From: Sphingomonadales bacterium
GTDB taxonomy: Bacteria; Bacteroidota; Bacteroidia; UBA7662
Assembly: GCA_016872225.1 (NCBI GenBank)
Contig: VHAW01000007.1
Span: 1-26,663, forward strand
Direction of reading: 5' to 3'
DNA length: 26,663 bases
The first letter of the stretch is position 1, and the number at the start of each line of letters is the position of its first letter. A program made the translations under genes and the position numbers. Below the pieces are notes generated by a model. The model had not been told where the DNA came from, made no database searches, and was given only the letters and a program-made list of their open reading frames with translations. Positions 7,480-14,685 of the stretch are shown piece after piece.

Positions 7480-8442
7480 ATGATGAGACCTTTGCTGACG
7501 CTGGTTTTTGTGTGCCTTCTGACCGGATTGGCCTTGAGCTATTTGGCCATGGTTCTGCTCCCGTTCCTGTTTGATCTTAGCATAGTTGATTTGATAGAAA
7601 ACCCGATTGGAGATACACCTCCAACGGACTCAAACCGTATGGCTATGGCCCTGTTGCTTTGGCAAGGATTATCCAGCTTGGGTTTTTTTATTTTGCCCGG
7701 GTGGTGGTTTATCCAAAATCATCGCAGCTTGACGCAAGCAAACTTTCGACTTTCCATCTTCTTAAGTTTGGGCGGGGTAGTCATCACCGTCTTATGCTTT
7801 CCCATGGTTAATAACTTGTTTCACTTAAACCAGGGATTACCTTACTCGCCACTTGCGGAAGCTTTCCCGTCTTTCAAGGATATTTCCCTTGGATGGCAAG
7901 AAGCCGAGAAAAGCTTCCAACAAAAATTGACTTTGTTGCTGAGTCCAAACGGTAGCCTTTTCTGGTTGCTAAGCACAGTGGTGCTAGCCATTTTGCCAGC
8001 CCTCGGAGAAGAGATTGTGTTCCGAGGTTCGTTGCAACCTTTATTGCAGCAATCCCTGCGAAGCCCACATGCCGCTATATGGGTTTCTGCCCTTATGTTC
8101 TCGGCCATTCATCGGCAATGGCTTGGCTTCGTGCCGCGATGTTTACTCGGAGCCCTCTTTGGTTACATGGTGTTATGGTCTGGATCGCTTTGGCCGGCCA
8201 TCCTTTCGCACATGAGCAACAATTTGTTATCTTTAATGGCTTTCAAATTGAACTGGTTTAGTTTTCGCAGCAGTCAAAATTTACCGGAGACCACTTTTCA
8301 TTGGGAAAACAACCCCTTTCCTTGGTCTATCGCCTTGGGCCTTTGGGGTTTGGCAATTGTAGGTCTTTTTTATTACCAAAAAACCTACCGGGGCCCAAAG
8401 TTTGGTGTTACCGATTCCGATGCGAATGCTCCATTCCCTTGA
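7480..8442 (+). CDS. CPBP-family intramembrane metalloprotease
   Basis: A 320-residue multi-pass membrane protein of the CPBP (CAAX protease and bacteriocin-processing, PF02517) family. The active-site motifs are present in order: E177-E178 and R182 in LGEEIVFRG, H211 in FSAIHRQ, and H244/N248 in LSHMSNN. About eight hydrophobic segments are visible, including 4-30, 56-79, 92-110, 160-173, 197-210, 219-242 and 310-end. Members cleave prenylated or peptide substrates within the membrane, or act as scaffolds; bacterial roles include stress response and bacteriocin immunity. The substrate is unknown. It lies four nt before cdsA, so the two are probably co-transcribed. Two adjacent ATGs (7480, 7483) could serve as start. 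Confidence 0.92.
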   Translation: MMRPLLTLVFVCLLTGLALSYLAMVLLPFLFDLSIVDLIENPIGDTPPTDSNRMAMALLLWQGLSSLGFFILPGWWFIQNHRSLTQANFRLSIFLSLGGVVITVLCFPMVNNLFHLNQGLPYSPLAEAFPSFKDISLGWQEAEKSFQQKLTLLLSPNGSLFWLLSTVVLAILPALGEEIVFRGSLQPLLQQSLRSPHAAIWVSALMFSAIHRQWLGFVPRCLLGALFGYMVLWSGSLWPAILSHMSNNLLSLMAFKLNWFSFRSSQNLPETTFHWENNPFPWSIALGLWGLAIVGLFYYQKTYRGPKFGVTDSDANAPFP

Positions 8443-8446
8443 AGGT

Positions 8447-9340
8447 ATGAATAAGATTCGCCCCGTACGATCCAAAGCCCGAACCTGGAGTGCCTTGGGC
8501 CTAGGCTTAGGAATTTTCGTCGTTTGGTGGGCAGGCCCCTGGACGATACGTTGGTTTCTAGCCTTGGTGGCCGGTGGAGCATGTTGGGAAATTTACCTGC
8601 GCCTGCGCTGGCCAGCAAACCAGGGCATTTGGAACAGTGGGGCAATTGTCGCAGGAATAATGGGCCTAGGAGTTGTAGGATTGACACCATGGGGGACACC
8701 ATGGGGCATTCAACTCCAACTTATACCAGAAACCAATCTTTCATGGCTGTGGATTGCGGGGAGTCTGGCCTTTGTACCGGGCTGGTGGTATCTGCAATCG
8801 CAGCTGATGCGCCAAGGGCCTCGATTGCTATGGCGGGAATTCGCCTTGGGGTGTGCCGTGATGTTTTACGTTGCTTTTCCCCTGATAATGTTTAGGGACC
8901 TGGTTACCGAAAAGATACCAGCGCTTGGAGGGATAAAGGGGAACGAGGTGTTTATAGCAAGTTTCGGGCTCTTATGGATCTTGGATAGTGGCGCTCTGCT
9001 AATCGGCAAAAGATGGGGGCATCGGCCCTTGCATTCCAAAATTTCTCCTTCCAAGACCTTGGAAGGAAGTCTGGGCGGGTGGTTGCTATGCATCTTCGCC
9101 GGATGGTTATTATACCCGCTCATCTTCGGTATCAAAGCTTCGGAGGGCTGGGGCTGGTTCTCGATATTAGTTGGTCCGGCGGGAATTGCCGGTGATTTGA
9201 TGCAATCTGCCCTGAAACGCAAAGCTGGTATCAAAGACAGCGGTTCATGGATCCCCGGTCACGGAGGTTGGTTGGATCGTTTTGACTCTTTGTTGGCCTT
9301 CGCGGCCCTGCTTGGGTTGTGGCAGGGTCTAGGGCTGTGA
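8447..9340 (+). CDS. cdsA: Phosphatidate cytidylyltransferase
   Basis: A 297-residue membrane enzyme making CDP-diacylglycerol from phosphatidate and CTP, the branch point of phospholipid synthesis. The CdsA signature lies at 254-281 (SALKRKAGIKDSGSWIPGHG, then GWLDRFDS), with acidic residues D180, D250, D277 and D280. The preceding motif is ILDSGALLIGKRWGHRPL ... ISPSKTLEGS. Several hydrophobic helices fill residues 13-150 and 205-245. An upstream ATG at 8402 would overlap the CPBP gene by 41 nt. I prefer the ATG at 8447, which follows the CPBP stop by 4 nt and is preceded by a purine-rich gaagg. The functional partner psd lies two genes downstream. Confidence 0.93.
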   Translation: MNKIRPVRSKARTWSALGLGLGIFVVWWAGPWTIRWFLALVAGGACWEIYLRLRWPANQGIWNSGAIVAGIMGLGVVGLTPWGTPWGIQLQLIPETNLSWLWIAGSLAFVPGWWYLQSQLMRQGPRLLWREFALGCAVMFYVAFPLIMFRDLVTEKIPALGGIKGNEVFIASFGLLWILDSGALLIGKRWGHRPLHSKISPSKTLEGSLGGWLLCIFAGWLLYPLIFGIKASEGWGWFSILVGPAGIAGDLMQSALKRKAGIKDSGSWIPGHGGWLDRFDSLLAFAALLGLWQGLGL

Positions 9341-9478
9341 CCGGTTCTTGAAATAAATCAAAACTTCGTAGCCTTTATTATCTTGACTTGGGAACCTCTG
9401 GGTTAAATAGCCTCCATTAGATCATTCAGTTCTTATTTTTGACCTTTTTCTTTAAGATTTTATCCCTTAAATCCTTAT

Positions 9479-10750
9479 ATGAACCCGGAATCCACCCTTA
9501 TTCCTGCTCACGAGAATCCTTTCGTGTCCATGATGTCCCGATTTGATGTAGCGGCCAAAATCCTAAATCTGGACCAAGGATTGTACAATGTCCTCAAATC
9601 CCCTGCCAAACAGGTCATCGTCAACCTCCCGGTTTCGATGGATGATGGGAGCATTCAGATTTTTGAGGGAATCCGGGTGGTTCACAATATCAACCTTGGG
9701 CCTGCCAAGGGGGGGATTCGTTATTCATTGGATGTGGATTTGGATGAGGTAAAGGCCCTTGCGGCATGGATGACTTGGAAATGTGCGGTTTCCAATATCC
9801 CCTTCGGTGGGGGTAAAGGGGGCATCAAATGCGATCCGCGTTCCATGTCCGCCGGGGAGTTGGAGCGCCTTACCCGAGCTTATACAAGGGCCATGATTGA
9901 TGTTTTTGGCCCAGAAAAGGATATTCCGGCGCCGGATATGGGTACAGGTCCTCGTGAAATGGCTTGGATCATGGACCAATATTCACGGCTGGTTGGCTAT
10001 TCCTCCCCCTCCGTTGTGACCGGCAAACCCCTGGTCATGGGGGGGTCCAAAGGTCGCGTGGAAGCAACCGGTCGCGGAGTAATGGTTGCCGCCCGATCCG
10101 CTATGCTCAAAATGGGATTGAACCCATTCAAATCCACTTGTGCCGTACAAGGCTTCGGCAATGTGGGATCCATTTCGGCCAAGTTGATGGAACAACAAGG
10201 GCTCAAAGTCCTTGCGATTTCCGACATCACCGGAGGTTACTATAACGCCGACGGCATCAATATCAAAGATGCAATTGCCTACAGTGCCGCCCACGGAAAT
10301 CAGCTCACCGGATTCACCGGCGCTGAACCTATTTCCAATGAAGCCCTCTTGGAACTCCCGGTGGATGTCTTGATCCCCGCCGCCATGGAGGACCAAATCA
10401 CCGCCCATAACGCCGCCAAGATTCAAGCCAAATTGATTGTCGAAGGTGCCAACGGACCAATAGCCGCCAGTGCTGACCAAACCCTGAACGACAAAGGGGT
10501 CATGGTGGTTCCTGACATTCTTGCTAATGCGGGCGGTGTTACCGTTTCGTATTTTGAATGGGTGCAGAACAGAATGGGGTATTTCTGGACTGAGGAGCGA
10601 GTAAACCGCCGTGCAGACCGGAACATGAAAGAAGCCTTTGAGCAAGTCTATCAAACCAGCCTGCATCACGGTTGCTCGATGCGCATTGCCGCTTACGTGG
10701 TAGCCATCGACAAAGTGGCTCAGGTTACCCAGCTTAGGGGGGGGATTTAA
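9479..10750 (+). CDS. Glu/Leu/Phe/Val dehydrogenase (glutamate dehydrogenase)
   Basis: A 423-residue NAD(P)-dependent dehydrogenase interconverting glutamate and 2-oxoglutarate plus ammonia. Substrate-binding K77 (GPAKGGIRY), K101 (TWKCAVSNIP), catalytic K113 (PFGGGKGGIKCDP) and D153 (PAPDMGTG) are all present. The Rossmann coenzyme domain has AVQGFGNVGS (222-231). Length and sequence style match the short hexameric, usually NAD-linked catabolic enzymes (RocG/GudB-like) rather than the 450-residue NADP biosynthetic GdhA; coenzyme choice is inference. The gene sits between cdsA (138-nt gap) and psd (11-nt gap), separating two phospholipid genes. The 138-nt upstream gap probably holds its promoter. 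Confidence 0.94.
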   Translation: MNPESTLIPAHENPFVSMMSRFDVAAKILNLDQGLYNVLKSPAKQVIVNLPVSMDDGSIQIFEGIRVVHNINLGPAKGGIRYSLDVDLDEVKALAAWMTWKCAVSNIPFGGGKGGIKCDPRSMSAGELERLTRAYTRAMIDVFGPEKDIPAPDMGTGPREMAWIMDQYSRLVGYSSPSVVTGKPLVMGGSKGRVEATGRGVMVAARSAMLKMGLNPFKSTCAVQGFGNVGSISAKLMEQQGLKVLAISDITGGYYNADGINIKDAIAYSAAHGNQLTGFTGAEPISNEALLELPVDVLIPAAMEDQITAHNAAKIQAKLIVEGANGPIAASADQTLNDKGVMVVPDILANAGGVTVSYFEWVQNRMGYFWTEERVNRRADRNMKEAFEQVYQTSLHHGCSMRIAAYVVAIDKVAQVTQLRGGI

Positions 10751-10761
10751 TCCTTTGACTT

Positions 10762-11415
10762 ATGTTTCACCGCGAGGGTTATGTCATTATCGCCTGGACC
10801 CTGGCGGGTTGTGGACTGTCCGCTTGGGCCGTCCATCGATGGATGGGTTCAGCATCATGGATTTCTTGGCTGATCTACGGATTGCTCCTGACCATTTTGA
10901 TGCTGATTCTTCAATTTTTCCGTAACCCCTCCCGGCATACCGTCCTTCAAGAAAACGGGGTCATAGCCCCCGCAGATGGCAAAGTCGTCATCATCGAGAA
11001 AGTCTTTGAGCCGGAGTATTTCCAAGGAGAGCGGCTGCAAATTTCCATTTTCATGTCGCCTTTCAATGTGCATGTCAACCGAAATCCGGTCAGCGGTGTT
11101 GTATCTTTTTTCAAATACCATCCCGGTGATTATTTGGTGGCATGGCATCCCAAATCTTCAACCCTTAACGAAAGGACCACGGTGGTTGTGCGCAATAACC
11201 AAGGTCATGAAGTTTTGTTCCGGCAAATCGCCGGAGCTTTAGCCAGGCGTATCCGATGGTATATAAGCACCGGTGATTGCGTCCGTCAAGGCGAAGAGTT
11301 TGGATTTATCAAATTTGGTAGTCGGGTGGACCTTTACCTTCCTTTGAACACTGTGCCCGATGTTCAAATCGGGCAAACGGTCCGCGGCGGCGAAACCTGC
11401 ATCGCCAACCTATAG
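10762..11415 (+). CDS. psd: Phosphatidylserine decarboxylase, short form
   Basis: A 217-residue pyruvoyl-dependent enzyme that decarboxylates phosphatidylserine to phosphatidylethanolamine at the membrane. An N-terminal hydrophobic region (about 7-52, two helices) is followed by the catalytic domain with D72 (IAPADGKV), H104 (MSPFNVHVNRNPVSG) and the self-cleavage site G186-S187 in FIKFGSRVDLYLP. Cleavage there yields a small alpha chain starting with the pyruvoyl group. Length and the GS, rather than LGST, motif mark the short archaeal-like type common in Bacteroidota. It follows glutamate dehydrogenase by 11 nt, and the MFS gene starts 1 nt after its stop, indicating one transcript. Confidence 0.94.
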   Translation: MFHREGYVIIAWTLAGCGLSAWAVHRWMGSASWISWLIYGLLLTILMLILQFFRNPSRHTVLQENGVIAPADGKVVIIEKVFEPEYFQGERLQISIFMSPFNVHVNRNPVSGVVSFFKYHPGDYLVAWHPKSSTLNERTTVVVRNNQGHEVLFRQIAGALARRIRWYISTGDCVRQGEEFGFIKFGSRVDLYLPLNTVPDVQIGQTVRGGETCIANL

Positions 11416-11416
11416 G

Positions 11417-12640
11417 ATGGATCATAACCAATCCCTCCTTCGAGTCATTTTCTTAACCACCCTGATCGATATGCTGGGCTTCGGGTTAATTATCCCGGTG
11501 GTTACTCCTCTGCTCCTTGATCCAACCTTATCCTTCATGGGGTCCACCGCGACTTTCGCCGACCGATCCATGATGATTGGATTTCTTTTAGCGTCGTTCA
11601 GCCTTGCTCAGTTTGTGGGGGCAGGATTTTTGGGTGCGCTCTCGGATCGGCATGGCCGCAAGCCCGTCTTACGCTATACAGTAGCCGGTACTTTGATTTC
11701 GTATTTGGTTTTTGGAATCGGCATCGTTCAAGCCTCGTTGCCGCTCTTGTTTATTGGACGGTTTTTGCTGGGTTTTTGTTCGGGCAATCTGGCGGTCACC
11801 TTCTCAGCGATTGCCGATCTGAGCAGCACCGAATACAAAAGCCGGAATTTTGGAATGGTCGGGGCGGCCTTTGGGATTGGGTTTGTGTTGGGGCCTTTCT
11901 TGGGTGGTATTTTATCGGATTCCACATGGCATCCTTCGTTAGGATACGACACGCCTTTCTGGGCAGCGGCAATGCTCAGCGCTTTGAACCTGTGGGTTTT
12001 GCAACGGTATTTTACCGAAACCCTAACCACACGCCGTAGGAGTCCCTTGCATCCTGCCAGCGGTCTTCGACAAATTGCGAAGGCTTTCGGCAGACCTGAA
12101 CTACGGGGACTCTTTGCCGTGTCGTTCCTTATGGTCTTTGGTTTCAATTTTTTTACGCAGTTTATTCAAGTTTATTTAATCAAGCGCTTTGATTTTGGCC
12201 AAGGCGATATTGGCACCCTGTTCGGCTATCTGGGTTTATGGATTGCATTAACCCAAGGTCTGCTACTCCGTCCGGTTTCTGCTAGGCTATCCCCTGCCCC
12301 TATTCTTCGGGTAAGTCTATTGCTCATGGGCCTTGCGGTGATGGGCATGTTGGTCCCCAATCAATCCATTTTTCTTTACGCGATACTCCCTTTGGTAAGC
12401 CTGGGACAAGGATTTAGTTCGCCCAATTTATTGTCCTTGATTTCGAACAGAGCCGATCCTTCCGTGCAGGGAGAGATTTTGGGGATAAACCAATCTGTAA
12501 ATTCCTTTGCACAAATATTCCCGCCGATTATCAGTGGCTTCATCGTCGCCTGGGATATTCAAGCTCCTTTGTTAGTCTCGGGGTCAATTATAGTTCTTGC
12601 TTGGTTAACTTTCGTGAGTAATCGCTCACTCAGGCCATGA
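11417..12640 (+). CDS. MFS exporter, TCR/TetA-like
   Basis: A 407-residue major facilitator protein with twelve hydrophobic segments. The start MDHNQSLLRVIFLTTLIDML leads into LGFGLIIPVVTPLLL, typical of TetA-like drug:proton antiporters. Motif A is GALSDRHGRKPVL (73-85). A motif-C-like glycine-rich helix, GAAFGIGFVLGPFLGG, follows near residues 150-165. I used the ATG at 11417, one nt after the psd stop; an earlier ATG at 11360 would overlap psd by 56 nt. Family members export tetracycline or other small molecules; the substrate cannot be inferred. Its stop overlaps the next start by ATGA. Confidence 0.9.
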   Translation: MDHNQSLLRVIFLTTLIDMLGFGLIIPVVTPLLLDPTLSFMGSTATFADRSMMIGFLLASFSLAQFVGAGFLGALSDRHGRKPVLRYTVAGTLISYLVFGIGIVQASLPLLFIGRFLLGFCSGNLAVTFSAIADLSSTEYKSRNFGMVGAAFGIGFVLGPFLGGILSDSTWHPSLGYDTPFWAAAMLSALNLWVLQRYFTETLTTRRRSPLHPASGLRQIAKAFGRPELRGLFAVSFLMVFGFNFFTQFIQVYLIKRFDFGQGDIGTLFGYLGLWIALTQGLLLRPVSARLSPAPILRVSLLLMGLAVMGMLVPNQSIFLYAILPLVSLGQGFSSPNLLSLISNRADPSVQGEILGINQSVNSFAQIFPPIISGFIVAWDIQAPLLVSGSIIVLAWLTFVSNRSLRP

Positions 12641-13356
12641 ACCCTCATTATGCCGTACCCCTCGGGTCCTCCTCTTGGATAGGCCTTAACCTCGGTATGT
12701 TAGTCATCGTAGTGGGAATTCTGTGGATAAGTCGCAGATGGGATAGGGGGCGTGTACGAAGCTTTGGCAAAAGCATGGCTGCCCTGCTTATCGCCAACAT
12801 GATAGGAAGGCAGGCGGTTCTTCTTGTCAACGGAGAATGGTCAGCAGCATACAGCCTACCCTTGCAAATGTGCTCCTTCTCGGTGATTTGGGCGGCCATC
12901 ACCCTATGGAGAGGTCATCAACTAACCTACGAACTCTTAATATTCTGGGGAGCAGGAGCCTTGCACTCCTTTCTGACCCCGGAATTGGACGATGGGCATA
13001 GCCTATATAACCATGTGGAATACACGATAAGCCACGCGGGTATTTTAGCCTCCGGTTTTTACGCAACCCTGCGCATGGGTATGGTCCCTAGGCCGTGGAG
13101 TTGGTTGCGGGTCCTGGGGATCACCCAACTTGTCCTACCGGTCATCGGCTTGGTGAATTATATGTTGGACTCCAACTACATGTACATTGCAAGCAGACCC
13201 CTTATCAACAATCCTTTTCTCATCGGAAAATGGCCTTGGTACATCATCGGTCTGGAATTTGCGGCCTTATTACACTTTGTGTTATTTTACGGAATTCACC
13301 GCATTTTTGGTAAATACTATTCGCCAGTAGACTCTCCCTCCGGTTCGGTTTCCTGA
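12637..13356 (+). CDS. TIGR02206-family (YwaF-like) membrane protein
   Basis: A 239-residue multi-pass membrane protein matching the uncharacterised TIGR02206/YwaF family. Recognisable marks are SLPLQMCSF (73-81), a FWGAGALHSFLTPE segment (103-116), a conserved histidine in ISHAGIL (131-137), and NYMYI ... GKWPWYIIGLE (180-207). About seven transmembrane helices are visible. No function is known for the family. It begins within the MFS stop codon (ATGA overlap), so it is translationally coupled. Its last 40 nt are antisense to the end of the CpcT/CpeT-like gene; the tail SPVDSPSGSVS lies there. Confidence 0.88.
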   Translation: MNPHYAVPLGSSSWIGLNLGMLVIVVGILWISRRWDRGRVRSFGKSMAALLIANMIGRQAVLLVNGEWSAAYSLPLQMCSFSVIWAAITLWRGHQLTYELLIFWGAGALHSFLTPELDDGHSLYNHVEYTISHAGILASGFYATLRMGMVPRPWSWLRVLGITQLVLPVIGLVNYMLDSNYMYIASRPLINNPFLIGKWPWYIIGLEFAALLHFVLFYGIHRIFGKYYSPVDSPSGSVS

Positions 13357-14372
13357 CGCTTTTTGCGTTTGAACCTGTCCCAGAAACTTCTCTTTTCGAC
13401 AGGCATATCGTTTTTTTCCTCCACTATCGGGGCCTTTAACTCAACAGCCTCTTGAGATGAGTTTTCTTGCATCGTGCTTTTCTTCCCTTTCCCCTTGGAA
13501 ATGGTTCCTTTCTTGGTAGATCCCTTTTTACTTGAACCTGTCTTAACGACTTTCTTGGCAGGGGTCTTCTTGGCAGCCTTGACCTTCTTGGGTTTGGGAG
13601 GAACAATTCGGCGTAATTCCGATCCCTTGCTATCTGCCTTAGGCCCACTTACCTGTTCATTTTCCCAACCAAAGACCCTTTCGATTCTGGAAACCCTGGT
13701 TGGATAAACATCAATTTGGTTGGTCACGTATTTATGGCGTCCGCGTAACAAATGACAATCAGTGCCTACCGTGGAACCGCTGAACCGGGTTTCACCTTTA
13801 CGTACCCAATAAACAACGCAATAAGGATGATCTTCAAGATTATCAGGCGTGAACTGTTCAAAGAGTCTAAGATTCTTGTATTCTCCGGCCAATTCAGGGA
13901 AATTCTCCAACGTAAACACCTTGGCCTCAAAGCGCCCGGCGGTATAATCCATAAACTTATAAATACGCTGAGAGGTCACGCGACCAGGTGGAGATTGAAA
14001 TTCCTCGTAAATCCAAACGGCGTCAGTGAAATAGTTATCCCATATTTTCACCACATGGCTTTCCACCATTTGAGCACCAGTATCCACTCTGCATTGTTTG
14101 ATGTTATCAAAATCTCCAACAAACCATTGGGTGAGCAGAATCAAATCCTTGGAGTAGCGAGGCTTGGCCACCTTGCCCGCCTTGCCCGCACTCGGTGGAT
14201 TTTCAACCGCCTTTTCTTGGAAATGGTTTGCCAATGCGTATTGACTCGTAAGCCACAAGGCAAGCATCAATGGCAAGAAAATAAACCACCTGAGGGAACC
14301 TGAATCACGAAAATCGGTTGGGTTCGAATATTCTCTATATGAGGATATCTCCTTGGAGTTGCACATCTTCAT
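13317..14372 (-). CDS. CpcT/CpeT-like protein with lysine-rich C-terminal tail
   Basis: A 351-residue, probably exported or membrane-anchored protein. Residues about 28-48 form a hydrophobic signal segment (LRWFIFLPLMLALW ... ALA, with cleavage possible after A48). Residues 74-244 resemble the CpcT/CpeT chromophore-lyase fold: LTQWFVGDFDNIKQ, DAVWIYEEFQ, SQRIYKFMD, RFEAKVFTL, GTDCHLLRGRHKYVTNQIDV and ERVFGWENEQVSG. In cyanobacteria this fold attaches bilins to phycobiliproteins, and outlying members elsewhere have no known role. Residues 259-301 are extremely lysine-rich (KPKKVKAAKKTPAKKVVKTG and similar), like a histone H1 tail, followed by an acidic/basic end. Nothing else here suggests photosynthesis. 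The gene is divergent from nrdB and overlaps the convergent gene by 40 nt. Confidence 0.75.
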   Translation of the reverse strand: MKMCNSKEISSYREYSNPTDFRDSGSLRWFIFLPLMLALWLTSQYALANHFQEKAVENPPSAGKAGKVAKPRYSKDLILLTQWFVGDFDNIKQCRVDTGAQMVESHVVKIWDNYFTDAVWIYEEFQSPPGRVTSQRIYKFMDYTAGRFEAKVFTLENFPELAGEYKNLRLFEQFTPDNLEDHPYCVVYWVRKGETRFSGSTVGTDCHLLRGRHKYVTNQIDVYPTRVSRIERVFGWENEQVSGPKADSKGSELRRIVPPKPKKVKAAKKTPAKKVVKTGSSKKGSTKKGTISKGKGKKSTMQENSSQEAVELKAPIVEEKNDMPVEKRSFWDRFKRKKRQETEPEGESTGE

Positions 14373-14685
14373 GCTGTTAAATTAGCGGGTTCAGAGGGAA
14401 AGTTATTTTTTATTGCTTTTGCTTTGTACAATTTTGTGAACAAAACGACCCTAAAATACAAAGCGACAGGCTTCCATGCGCCTTTAGAATTGACTTTTGA
14501 GCCAAGATAATTTTCTCACAAATCCAGAACTTGGCATCTGAAGGGCATTCCCGGCCTTCTTGAACTTTGTGTAAAAATCCACGAACTTTGTGAATAATTG
14601 CGGCCAAAAATTCTCAATTTTTGAGTAGTCAAAAGGCCGACCCCATAGGTCGGTTTTGTTGGCTTTAACGACCTAATTTCAGCTC
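14373..14685. other. Divergent intergenic region with nested inverted and direct repeats
   Basis: No convincing gene lies in these 313 bases. Structures visible: an 8-bp inverted repeat gctttgta (14421-14428) / tacaaagc (14457-14464) enclosing a second hairpin ttttg-tgaa-caaaa (14432-14445). There is an inverted repeat gccaag (14501-14506) / cttggc (14530-14535). A perfect direct repeat gaactttgtg occurs at 14562-14571 and 14583-14592, spaced 21 bp (two helical turns). A G/C hairpin stands just before nrdB. The core ctttgt recurs in three of these elements. The region must carry promoters for nrdBA (+) and the CpcT/CpeT-like gene (-). Confidence 0.6.
14633..14657 (+). promoter_or_regulatory. 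Hairpin in the nrdB leader
   Basis: The arms aaggccgacc (14633-14642) and ggtcggtttt (14648-14657) can form ten pairs (two G-U) around a ccata loop, ending in TTTT 28 nt before the nrdB ATG. The core ccgacc/ggtcgg is perfect. It resembles a short intrinsic terminator and could act as an attenuator or insulate nrdB from upstream transcription. A role is inferred only. Confidence 0.4.

Noticed and set aside
9438..9468. Possible promoter (TTTG then tatccctt) before glutamate dehydrogenase
   Set aside because: The second element matches TAnnTTTG poorly and would leave a leader of only a few bases.
9983..10669. A long (228-codon) minus-strand frame opposite glutamate dehydrogenase
   Set aside because: The plus strand encodes all motifs of a complete dehydrogenase; the opposite frame shows no family features and is explained by codon bias.
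11360..11416. Upstream start for the MFS gene overlapping psd
   Set aside because: The added 19 residues are hydrophilic and unlike the family, and the ATG at 11417 directly follows the psd stop.
14410..14607. A 65-codon minus-strand reading frame in the nrdB upstream region
   Set aside because: It overlaps the nested inverted repeats and the direct repeat, resembles no family I know, and part of its peptide repeats only because the DNA repeats (HKV twice). The region is better explained as regulatory.
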